Part shown: positions 6,815 to 14,575 of the stretch, in pieces | Layout of the letters: each line of letters begins with the position of its first letter | Position numbering within the stretch: position 1 is the first letter of the stretch | Assembly: GCA_023404805.1 (NCBI GenBank) | Contig: JAEYAL010000263.1 | Location: 1 to 28,754, forward strand | Reading direction: 5' to 3' | Source: Actinomycetes bacterium | GTDB lineage: Bacteria > Actinomycetota > Thermoleophilia > Solirubrobacterales > Solirubrobacteraceae | DNA: 28,754 nt | Position numbers and translations under genes: made by a program | Notes under the pieces: model-generated | Seen by the model: only the letters and a program-made list of their open reading frames with translations | Told to the model about the DNA's origin: nothing | The model's database searches: none

Positions 6815-7525
6815 ATGTCCGCTTCCTTCCGGCTCTCCTCAACGCACCGCGCCCGGCTCGGGTTCGGCCTTCGCGCGCTTACTCCGGCTTGCGCGACCGG
6901 CCTCCTCGCTGCGAGCGCAGCACCCGCCAGCCCCGCCAACGTGTCCTCCCTAACTGCACCGGCCCCCGCAACAGCCGCCACGCCCGACCAACCCGTGCCG
7001 ATGGCGTTCCAGGTCGACGGCGCGGCGCAGGTCCGCACCGGCATCCGCGGCCAGGTGGCGATCAAGGGCACGCTCGGCGGCACCTATGACCCGTCGACCC
7101 AGCGGTTCACCGGAGCGTTCAGCCTCGTCCCCACCCGCGCGCACGTGACGGCCCTCGGCATCCCCGTGGTCGCCGAGACGGACTGGATCTTCACCGAACC
7201 CGTGAGCGGCAGCTGGCGGGACGGCGTCATGAAGCTTCATGTCGCGGCCCGCATCCGGCACCCGCGGTTGCTGGCGTTCGGCAGCGTCCTCGTGGCAGGC
7301 GGCGGCAAATGCGCGACCCGGCGCCCGTCGGTCATCGACCTGCAGTCCGACGCGGCCAGCCCTGTCACCGATCCGTTCGCGGCAGCGACCCTCACCACGA
7401 CCGGCAGCGGCTTCGCGATCAGCCCGCTCGCCGGCTGCGGCATCCTCGACGGCCTGCTCAGCGCCGTCGCAGCAGGCAGCGGCAACCACGCGAACGTGCG
7501 CCTCACCCCGCTCCCTGCCACGTAA
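6815..7525 (+). CDS. Secreted protein: free-standing form of the cluster's C-terminal domain
   Basis: The 236-aa product begins with a basic N-terminus and a hydrophobic stretch with Ala-rich cleavage candidates near 38-42, so it is probably exported. Residues about 64-234 align by eye with the roughly 172-aa C-terminal domain of the seven paralogs further right. The common pattern is a G-T-strand, PTRAHVTALGIPVVAETDW (their FLPVTAKVGFVPSGKTTG), GGGKC (their GGNNCQT, Cys166), AGCGILDGL (their LNGCGALNGL, Cys208), then GSGNHANVRLTP at the C-terminus. The two Cys probably form a disulfide. No ribosome site precedes the ATG, and the -10-like TACGGT seven bases before it suggests a leaderless mRNA. 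It is followed nine bases later by an MFS transporter. Function is unknown. Confidence 0.8.
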   Translation: MSASFRLSSTHRARLGFGLRALTPACATGLLAASAAPASPANVSSLTAPAPATAATPDQPVPMAFQVDGAAQVRTGIRGQVAIKGTLGGTYDPSTQRFTGAFSLVPTRAHVTALGIPVVAETDWIFTEPVSGSWRDGVMKLHVAARIRHPRLLAFGSVLVAGGGKCATRRPSVIDLQSDAASPVTDPFAAATLTTTGSGFAISPLAGCGILDGLLSAVAAGSGNHANVRLTPLPAT

Positions 7526-7534
7526 GCTGCGCCG

Positions 7535-8785
7535 ATGGCGCGACCCGCACCGGGCGACGCAGCCCGGCGCGGGCCGATCGCAGACACCCTTCGCACGCCG
7601 GGCGTCAGCCGGACGCTGCTGACGTCGCTCGTCGCCCGGCTCCCATTCGCCGCGGTCACGGTGCTGCTCCTGCTGCGGACGCGCGACCTGGGTGGCACCT
7701 ACGCGGCCGCCGGGCTGGTGGTCACGGCGTACGCCGCCGTATCCGGGATCACCGAGCCGCTCATCGCGCGGCTCGCCGACCGCCGCGGCCAGACGCCCGT
7801 GCTGGCCGTGACGATCCCCCTCAACGCCGCAGCGTTCGGCCTGGCGGCCGCCGCCGCGTCGCCGGGCGTGCTGGCCTTGGCCGGCGCGCTGATCGGCGCG
7901 AGCTACCCGCAGGTCGGCGGGATGGCCCGCACGCTGCTGGTCGAGCTGCTTCCGGACGAGCGCCGCCGCACGGCAGGGTTCGCGCTCGAGACGGGCAGCG
8001 TCGAGGTCCTGTTCATCTCCGCGCCGGCGATCTTCGTCGGCGGCGTCGCAGGCCACGCAGGCACGAGCAACGCGTTCATCGCCGCAGCGGCGCTCGCCGC
8101 CGCCGGTTCGACGTGGTTCGCGATGAGCCCCGCCTCGCGGCAGTGGCGGCCGAACCCCCACCTGGCGTCAGGACCGGTCCGGCTCGCGACCCCGGCCTAC
8201 TGCGCGCTGGTCGCTGTGGTCTTCGGGCTGGGCTGCACGCTCGGAACGATCGACGTGGCGCTCACAGCGTTCGCCGAGCACCAGGGGACGCGCGCTGCTG
8301 TCGGTTGGCTGCTGGCGCTCAGCGCCGCGGGCAGCCTGGCCGGCGGGCTCGCGGTGGCGCGACTGCCCCCGCCGGGATCGGCAACCCGGCGGCTCGCGCT
8401 GCTGCTCGCGCTGCTGCTCGCGCTCCAAGCGGCTACCACGCTCCTGCTGGTCATTCCAGCGTCGCTGCCCGCGATGGCCGCCGCCGTCACGGTGAACGGC
8501 CTGACGGTCGCGCCGGCGATGGCGACGGTGTTCAGTCTCGTCGCGGCCGCGGTACCCCGCGGGCGCCTCACCGAAGGGTTCGCGTGGCTCGGGACCGGCC
8601 TCATGGTGGGCGCCGCCCTCGGCGCTGCGCTTGGCGGCGCGCTGCTCACCCACGCGCCAGCAGACGCGGCGTTCGCCGTGGCTGCCTTCCCACTCGTCGT
8701 CGCGGCTCTCGCTGCAGCGGCCCGGCGGAGCGAACCCGTCGCAACCGACCAGGGCCCACAGCGCGATGCAGGCCGGATCGGCTGA
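7535..8785 (+). CDS. MFS-family transporter
   Basis: The 416-aa integral membrane protein has about 12 hydrophobic helices. The loop after helix 2 carries the MFS motif-A-like L-A-D-R-R-G-Q-T, and a central hydrophilic loop (about residues 195-220) separates the two six-helix halves. The repeated LLLALLLALQ and AALGAALGGALL helices are typical of drug/metabolite exporters of this superfamily. It follows the secreted protein at 6815-7525 by nine bases and ends before a strong hairpin, so the two form one unit, possibly controlled by the palindrome at 6789. Substrate and direction are not readable; drug or small-molecule efflux is a guess from family resemblance. Confidence 0.88.
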   Translation: MARPAPGDAARRGPIADTLRTPGVSRTLLTSLVARLPFAAVTVLLLLRTRDLGGTYAAAGLVVTAYAAVSGITEPLIARLADRRGQTPVLAVTIPLNAAAFGLAAAAASPGVLALAGALIGASYPQVGGMARTLLVELLPDERRRTAGFALETGSVEVLFISAPAIFVGGVAGHAGTSNAFIAAAALAAAGSTWFAMSPASRQWRPNPHLASGPVRLATPAYCALVAVVFGLGCTLGTIDVALTAFAEHQGTRAAVGWLLALSAAGSLAGGLAVARLPPPGSATRRLALLLALLLALQAATTLLLVIPASLPAMAAAVTVNGLTVAPAMATVFSLVAAAVPRGRLTEGFAWLGTGLMVGAALGAALGGALLTHAPADAAFAVAAFPLVVAALAAAARRSEPVATDQGPQRDAGRIG

Positions 8786-8804
8786 CTGCCCCCAGAAACG
8801 CCGA

Positions 8805-8837
8805 AGCGGGCGCGCGACCCAAGGCCGCGCGCCCGCT
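8805..8837. terminator. Bidirectional hairpin terminator
   Basis: AGCGGGCGCGCG (8805-8816) pairs perfectly with CGCGCGCCCGCT (8826-8837) across a nine-base loop. It lies between the convergent MFS gene (ends 8785) and the paralog ending at 8873, so it can serve both. T-runs are weak on either side, as is common in GC-rich actinobacteria. Confidence 0.75.
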
Positions 8838-8872
8838 CCGAAATTGTTCCTGTGGCTAGTGCCCCGGAGCCG

Positions 8873-10153
8873 TTACGGCTTCGGAGTCAGCGTCAGGTTG
8901 ATGGTGTTGCCACCACCAGCCGTCAGCGGCGAGACGAGGCCGTTGAGGGCGCCGCAGCCGTTGAGGTCGCTGATCGCGTAGGTGCCAGCGATCGGGCCGC
9001 CGGACAGCGGCAGGAACTCGGGCTGCGTCGACTTCAGGTTGATGTCGGACAGGTTCTTGGTCTGGCAGTTGTTGCCACCCGCGAGCGGGATAGCACCGAA
9101 CAGCTTGACTTCCTTGACCTTGATGCGGACCTTCGAGTTCGTCTTGAGGACGCCATCGATGAAGGTACCGGTCGTCTTGCCCGACGGCACGAAGCCGATC
9201 TTGGCGGTCACGGGCAGGAAGCCCGCAGCCGTCAGGCGGCCCGACGTGTCGTCGAGGGTCAGGTCGGCCGAGACGGCGCCAGTGGCCAGCGTGAGCTGAG
9301 CGGCGATGCCGCCCTTGAGGTTCAGCGTGCCCGTGGTGAGCGTCTTCAGCTTCGTCGAACCGGCGAGGCCGTACTTGTAGTTGACGACGCCGGTCGGGGT
9401 CGGCGTCGGGGTCGGCGTCGGGGTCGGCGTCGGCGTGGGGGTCGGGGTCGGCGTCGGCTCCGTCAGCTCGAACGTGGCGAGCTGCAGGTTCTGCGTGGCC
9501 GGGTCGAGCTTGCAGGGGACGTTGAACGTGCCCGGGTCGCCGTCGATGTCGGCGTACGGCTGACGGTCGATATCGGTCGGAGGCGTCGTGAGACCCTCGA
9601 CCGGCGTGCCGTCCTCGTAGTGGCCGTAGAGGTTGAGGATCAGCTCGGTGAGCACGATCTTCGCGGTGCCGGGGACGTCCAGCGTCAGCGACGGCGTGGT
9701 GCCGGACGCGTTCAGGACGAGCGGGTTCGGGATCGGCGGGACGACCGTGTACGGCTCCACGTCGATCGGCACGCGCACGTTGACGCCGGTGCCGTCCGGC
9801 AGGACGACGCGCGCACGCGAACCGGTGCCCTTGCCGGGCTTCTGGGCTTCAGTCACGCCGCCGACGGTGTGGAGACCCTCGACCAGGCTGAGGCCCTGCG
9901 CGGTCGTGCCACCGGCCGAAGCCTTGGCGGTGATCTTGAACGGTGCCGTCGGCTCGCCGACCGGCCACGAGTTCGGGATGTCAAGCGTGATGTCCAGCGA
10001 GAGCGGCTGCGTGCCGATCAGCGGGAACTTGCACTTGTAGTTCAGCGTGGCCGTCTGTGCGGCCTGGGCGCTGGAAGCAGCGGCGCCGATCGCAGTGGCG
10101 GCGATGAAACTGGCGGCGGCCAGCTTCTTCGCCTCACGGGACTTGAGAGACAC
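8873..10153 (-). CDS. Secreted paralog A: DUF6801-like domain, (PT)11 linker, C-terminal domain
   Basis: The 426-aa product has a signal peptide ending near A-Q-A-A (about 29-32). One DUF6801-like module follows (about 39-230) with paired Cys41 (Y-K-C-K-F-P-L-I-G) and Cys214 (N-V-P-C-K) and an acidic loop D-I-D-G-D-P-G (202-208). A run of 11 Pro-Thr pairs (233-254) leads into the conserved C-terminal domain (255-426) with Cys363 and Cys390. The GTG at 10151-10153 is the start: AGGAG precedes it by five bases and the N-terminus SLKSRE matches the other paralogs. There is no membrane anchor or sortase motif, so it is probably released or held in the wall non-covalently. It is monocistronic, 472 bp from paralog B. 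The family assignment is by pattern memory; function is unknown. Confidence 0.88.
   Translation of the reverse strand: MSLKSREAKKLAAASFIAATAIGAAASSAQAAQTATLNYKCKFPLIGTQPLSLDITLDIPNSWPVGEPTAPFKITAKASAGGTTAQGLSLVEGLHTVGGVTEAQKPGKGTGSRARVVLPDGTGVNVRVPIDVEPYTVVPPIPNPLVLNASGTTPSLTLDVPGTAKIVLTELILNLYGHYEDGTPVEGLTTPPTDIDRQPYADIDGDPGTFNVPCKLDPATQNLQLATFELTEPTPTPTPTPTPTPTPTPTPTPTGVVNYKYGLAGSTKLKTLTTGTLNLKGGIAAQLTLATGAVSADLTLDDTSGRLTAAGFLPVTAKIGFVPSGKTTGTFIDGVLKTNSKVRIKVKEVKLFGAIPLAGGNNCQTKNLSDINLKSTQPEFLPLSGGPIAGTYAISDLNGCGALNGLVSPLTAGGGNTINLTLTPKP
9392..9457. repeat. Hexanucleotide array encoding (Pro-Thr)11 in paralog A
   Basis: Eleven in-frame 6-bp units (gtcggg/gtcggc type on the plus strand) encode the linker between the two domains of paralog A. 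Unit changes are synonymous or copy-number only, so the reading frame is always kept. Confidence 0.9.
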
Positions 10154-10562
10154 TCTGACTCCTCGGTAGTACCGGCGCGCTATGGACATAGGGACAACGC
10201 CTGGTGTTGGTGACAGCCACGAGAACGTGGCGAGCCTCACAGTTTGCCGTTCTGTGAGCGTCCCCACGGCCCGGGGAAGGTGTTCGCCCGGTCAGCCGGC
10301 GCGGCACCGCCCGAGAACTCGGGGGATCAGGCCGCTGCGCACCGATCGGGCCATTCCGACCATTTCGACACTGAAGTGGCACGACTGAAGGATTTCGGCG
10401 TCAAGTCGGGCAAATCCGGGGCCTTCGAGGGTCGGTCCGAGGCCGGGACGCTCGATCAACTGGCAGAACCAACTCGCCGCCCGAGCGGTCCCGGACGGGA
10501 CCGCTTCGCCATCTCCACCGGCGTCCGGTTCGAGTCGAACCTGAGGTTCGATGAACGACGAA
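10154..10562. other. Intergenic region upstream of paralog A
   Basis: No convincing gene is seen here. It holds the AGGAG ribosome site of paralog A and a 7-bp inverted repeat, CTCACAG (10236-10242) and CTGTGAG (10252-10258), spaced by nine bases, which could be an operator. No strong -35/-10 pair was found. Short open frames in this stretch lack ribosome sites and family resemblance. Confidence 0.4.
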
Positions 10563-10600
10563 GGCCGGGTGCGCCGAGGCCTCCCCCACCGCACCCGGCC
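10563..10600 (-). terminator. Hairpin terminator after paralog B operon
   Basis: GGCCGGGTGCG (10563-10573) pairs with CGCACCCGGCC (10590-10600) over a 16-base loop, 25 bases beyond the stop of paralog B. On the minus strand it is followed by a moderately T-rich stretch (TTCGTCGTTC). It would end the three-gene operon before paralog A. Confidence 0.65.
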
Positions 10601-10625
10601 CGCGCCGCCTCAGGGTGTTCCGCCC

Positions 10626-13600
10626 TTAGCGCGCGATCGGCGCGAGATTGAGGTTGATCGTGTTGCCGCCACCGGCAGTCAGCGGCGACACGAGCCCGTT
10701 GAGCCCGCCGCAGCCGTTGAGATCGCTGATCTTGTAGGTGCCCGCGATCGGGCCGCCGCTGATGGGTTTGAACTCCGCCTGCGTGGACTTCAGGGAGATG
10801 TCCGAGAGGTTCTTGGTCTGGCAGTTGTTGCCACCCGCTAGCGGGATCGCTCCGAACAGCTTCACTTCCTTGACCTTGATCCGCACCTTCGAGTTGGTCT
10901 TGAGCACGCCGTCGACCAGCGTGCCCGTCGTCTTGCCCGACGGCACGAAGCCGACCTTCGCGGTCACGGGCAAGAACCCGCCCGCCACCAGGCGGCCCGA
11001 CGTCTCATTGAGCACGAGATCCGCGGTGAACGCGCCGGTCGCCAGCTTCAGGTCCGCAGCGATCGAACCAGTCAGCGGCAGCGTGCCCTTGGTCAGCGTC
11101 TTGAGCGTGGTGCTGCCCTTCAGCGCGTAGCCGTAGCTGACGGTGCCTGTCCCACCGGTCGGCGGCGTGGTCGGGGCCGGCGTCGTCGGGTCGACCGGGT
11201 TCTCGAGCACACGGAGCGGCAGCGGGTCGCTCTTCGGGCTCCTGAGGCCCTGGTTGTCGACGGCTTCGACCGTGAACGAATACTGCGCGCCCGCCGTCAG
11301 ACCGGTGATCGTCGCCGTCGTGCCCGTCACGGTCGCGACCGGGATCGGGTTGCTGTCGCGGTAGACGTTGTACTTGGCGACCGTGCCGTCCGGATCGACC
11401 GAGGAGTTCCACGTCAGCGTCGCCGCCGTGGCGGTCGGGACCGCCCGCAGGTTCGTCGGCTTGGTCGGCGCCACGTTCGCCGGCGGCGGGTCGCTGGCGA
11501 ACAGCTCGAACGACGCGAGCTCGAGGCTCTGGCCCGCAGGGTCGACCTTGCACGGCACGTTGAAGGTGCCGGGATCGCCGTCGATGTCGGTGTAGGGGTT
11601 GCGGTCGATGTCGCTGGGCGGCGTCCGCAGCCCCTCGATCGGGTTGCCGTCGGCGTCCAGGCCCTTGAGGTTGAGCGTGAACTCCTGCAGGACGACCTGG
11701 GCGGTGCCAGGGTCGTCGAACGTCAGCGGCGGCGTCACGCCGGACGCGGTCAGCACGACCGGGTCCGCCACTGGCGAAGCGACCTGGTACCGGTCGATGT
11801 TGATCGGGACCCGCACATCGATCCCGAAGCCGCTCGGGGTGGTGACCCGCGCCTTCGCGCTCGTCCCCTTGCCGGGGGCCTCCGCCTCGCTCACGCCCAC
11901 GATCGAGCGCAGGCCCTCGACGAGGGCGAGGCCTTGGGCGGTCGTGCCGCCCACGGTTGCCTTCACGCCGACCGAAAACCCTGGCGTGGGCGTGTTCACC
12001 GGCCAGTGGTCTGGGAGGTCGAGTCCGATGTCGAGGGTCAGTGGCTGCGTCCCGATCAGCGGGAACTTGCACTTGTAGGAGAGCGTCGCGCTGGTGCCCG
12101 GCAACGCCTGGCCCGTGCGCGCCGACGCGGGGTCGCCCGCGGTGCGGGCCCCGTCGCCGTCGAACGCCTCGACGCGGAACGTGTAGGAGGTGTTCGGCGT
12201 GAGGTTCGTGACCGTCGCCGTGGCACCCGAGACCGTCGCGACCTTCTGCGAACCCTGGTAGACGTCGTAGCCGGCGACGCCGACGTCGTCAGTCGATGCC
12301 TGCCATGAGAGCGTCAGCGAGTTCGGCGTCGCCGAAATCAACTGCGGCGCACCTGGCTTCGACGGTGCGGCGTTCGGCGGAGCGGTCTTCGTGGTGAAGA
12401 TCTGCTCCACCGCCGAGGTCTCATTGCCAGCGATGTCGACCGCCGACACGAGCACGGTGTACTCCGAGTCGGGCGTGAGGCCGGTGATGACCTCGCTCGT
12501 CGCCGTCTTGGGGACGCGGATGCCGCCCGAGGGCGCGCCCTCGTACCGGATCACGTACTCCTTGACCCGCGCCCCGGTTGACGGGCTCCACTTGACGTTG
12601 ATCGAGCGGGCCGAGATGTCGGCGTCGGTGTAGGCGCCCTCGCCGGGCAGGCCTGGGGCCGTGATCGGCTCACCGGTGTCCGCGCCGTTGTCGTAGCCGC
12701 CGAGATCGGTGCTCTGGAATGGCTCGAGCTTGCACGGCACGTTGAACGTGCCCGGGTCGCCGTCGATGTCGGCATACGGCACGCGGTCGACGTCGGTGAC
12801 CGGCGTCGTCAGACCCTCGATCGGGGTGCCATCGGTGTACGTGGCCTGCATGTTCAGGTCGAGCCGCTCCAGCGACGCGCCGATCCGGCCGGGGGTGTCG
12901 ACCGTGAGCGACGGGAAGCGGCCGTTGCCGACAAACTCGTCGAGCTGGCTCGGAATCGGACCGTCCGCGATGAACGACGAGACCGTGAGCGGGACGCGTA
13001 CGTTCAGGCCAGCGCCGTCGGGCAGGGCGAGCCGGGTGCGGAGCGCGGTGCCCTTGCCGGGCTTCTGCTCGTCGGACACGAACCCGAGCTTGTGGAGCCC
13101 CTCGACCAGCGCGACACCCTGGGCGAAGGTCCCTCCGACGGTGAACACGGTGTGCACCGCGAACGGCTCCGTCGGCACGCCAGGCTGCAGCGGCGCGCTG
13201 GGCCAGCCGACGGTCGTCTTCACGGTCAGCGGCTGGGTGCCGACCAGCGGGAACTTGCACCGGTAGCTGATGGCGCCCGCGGGGTTCGGGTTCGTTCCGC
13301 CGCCAGTCGTGCGTAGGGAGGTCGTGCCGCTGGACGTGAACTGGCGCTCGGCATCGAACGCCACCACGCGGAAGTCGTACGCGGTGGCGGGCGTCAGGCC
13401 GCTCACGGTCGCGCTGGTCCCGGTGACGGTTGCCACGATCGAGCCGTCCTGGAAGACCTCGTAGCCCGCCACACCGTGGTCATCGGACGCTGGCGACCAT
13501 GACAAGGTGAGCGAGTACGGCGTCGCGCCGTCCAGGACCGGGTCGCCGGGGCGGCTCGGGGGTTGGTTCTCCTCGACCGCGCGGGTCGTGAACGTCTGCA

Positions 13601-14549
13601 CGAGCGCGTCGCTCTCTTCGCCCGCCGCGCTGACCGCGCTGACCGAGAACGCGTAGGCGGTGTCAGGCGTCAGCCCAGTGATGCGCTTGTTGGAGGCAGG
13701 AGCCGGGACGTGAATCCCACCGGCCGGCCCACCGGGGTAGCGGATCACGTACTCCGTGAGGCCCGCGCCCGTGGCGGAGCGCCAGCGCAGGTTCACCGTC
13801 GTGGTCGTGATGTCGGACGAGACGTAGTCGCCCTCGGCCGGAGCGGCCGGAGCCGTGAGCGGGCCGGAGCCTTCGCCGACCTGCAGCTGCGCGAGGAGCG
13901 CGCTCTGCGTTGTCGGGTCGAGCTTGCACGGAACGTTGAACGTGCCGGGGTCGCCGTCGATGTCGGCGTAGGGGACGCGGTCGTTGTCGGTGCGGACCGT
14001 CGTGAGCCCCTCGACCGGCGTGCCGTCGGCGTAGGTGCCCTTGAAGTTCAGCGTGATGTCTTCGAGCGTGAGCGCGGCCGGTCCGGGGGCCTCCAGCGCG
14101 AGCGACGGGACCTGGCTGGTGAAGTCGATCTCAACCGGGCCGGCACCACCGGTGTTGGCGGCGGCGTCCCAAACCTCAGCGTCAACCGGTGCCTTGATCC
14201 GGATCTCTGAGCCGTCGGCGAGCGTGAGCTTCTCGTTCAGCGCCGTGGCGTGGGAGCCGGAGACGGCGGTGACCTTGTCGAGCCCTTCGACCAGGTTGAA
14301 GCCCTGTGCGAACGTGCCACCGAACGAGAATGTGCCGGTCACGTCCCAGCTGTCGGTCGGGACACCGGGCTGCACCTCGCTCGGTGCGTCGGTCGCCACC
14401 GTCAGTGCCAGCGGCTGCGTGCCGATCAGCGGGAACTTGCACTTGTAGTTGATGGTCGACGTTTGCGCGTGCGCGGCTGGCGCGGTGAGCGCCGCAAGCG
14501 CGGCGCTCACCAGCGCGAGCTGGCAAACACGGCGGGACTTGGGAGACAT
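10626..14549 (-). CDS. Secreted paralog B: three DUF6801-like modules and five FN3 domains
   Basis: The 1307-aa product is the largest of the set. After a signal peptide (about 1-29) it reads DUF6801-like (35-225), FN3 (232-323), FN3 (331-415), DUF6801-like (429 to about 620), FN3, FN3 (about 640-820), DUF6801-like (about 835-1030), FN3 (about 1040-1125), a short Pro/Thr linker and the C-terminal domain (about 1136-1307). Each DUF6801-like module keeps the Y-x-C-K-F-P-L start and the D-I-D-G-D-P-G-T-F-N-V-P-C end. Unlike the other members with the acidic loop it has no long Pro-Thr run. The ATG at 14547-14549 has GGAGG seven bases before it. It lies 26 bases after the stop of paralog C and is the last gene of the operon. 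Multi-module surface binding or adhesion is a reasonable guess; no catalytic motif is visible. Confidence 0.88.
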   Translation of the reverse strand: MSPKSRRVCQLALVSAALAALTAPAAHAQTSTINYKCKFPLIGTQPLALTVATDAPSEVQPGVPTDSWDVTGTFSFGGTFAQGFNLVEGLDKVTAVSGSHATALNEKLTLADGSEIRIKAPVDAEVWDAAANTGGAGPVEIDFTSQVPSLALEAPGPAALTLEDITLNFKGTYADGTPVEGLTTVRTDNDRVPYADIDGDPGTFNVPCKLDPTTQSALLAQLQVGEGSGPLTAPAAPAEGDYVSSDITTTTVNLRWRSATGAGLTEYVIRYPGGPAGGIHVPAPASNKRITGLTPDTAYAFSVSAVSAAGEESDALVQTFTTRAVEENQPPSRPGDPVLDGATPYSLTLSWSPASDDHGVAGYEVFQDGSIVATVTGTSATVSGLTPATAYDFRVVAFDAERQFTSSGTTSLRTTGGGTNPNPAGAISYRCKFPLVGTQPLTVKTTVGWPSAPLQPGVPTEPFAVHTVFTVGGTFAQGVALVEGLHKLGFVSDEQKPGKGTALRTRLALPDGAGLNVRVPLTVSSFIADGPIPSQLDEFVGNGRFPSLTVDTPGRIGASLERLDLNMQATYTDGTPIEGLTTPVTDVDRVPYADIDGDPGTFNVPCKLEPFQSTDLGGYDNGADTGEPITAPGLPGEGAYTDADISARSINVKWSPSTGARVKEYVIRYEGAPSGGIRVPKTATSEVITGLTPDSEYTVLVSAVDIAGNETSAVEQIFTTKTAPPNAAPSKPGAPQLISATPNSLTLSWQASTDDVGVAGYDVYQGSQKVATVSGATATVTNLTPNTSYTFRVEAFDGDGARTAGDPASARTGQALPGTSATLSYKCKFPLIGTQPLTLDIGLDLPDHWPVNTPTPGFSVGVKATVGGTTAQGLALVEGLRSIVGVSEAEAPGKGTSAKARVTTPSGFGIDVRVPINIDRYQVASPVADPVVLTASGVTPPLTFDDPGTAQVVLQEFTLNLKGLDADGNPIEGLRTPPSDIDRNPYTDIDGDPGTFNVPCKVDPAGQSLELASFELFASDPPPANVAPTKPTNLRAVPTATAATLTWNSSVDPDGTVAKYNVYRDSNPIPVATVTGTTATITGLTAGAQYSFTVEAVDNQGLRSPKSDPLPLRVLENPVDPTTPAPTTPPTGGTGTVSYGYALKGSTTLKTLTKGTLPLTGSIAADLKLATGAFTADLVLNETSGRLVAGGFLPVTAKVGFVPSGKTTGTLVDGVLKTNSKVRIKVKEVKLFGAIPLAGGNNCQTKNLSDISLKSTQAEFKPISGGPIAGTYKISDLNGCGGLNGLVSPLTAGGGNTINLNLAPIAR

Positions 14550-14575
14550 ACCGGTTCCTCCGATGGACCGTCGGA

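Noticed and set aside
10244..10651. Possible small gene in the gap between paralogs A and B
   Set aside because: No ribosome site, no recognisable domain, and it runs through the terminator hairpin of paralog B.
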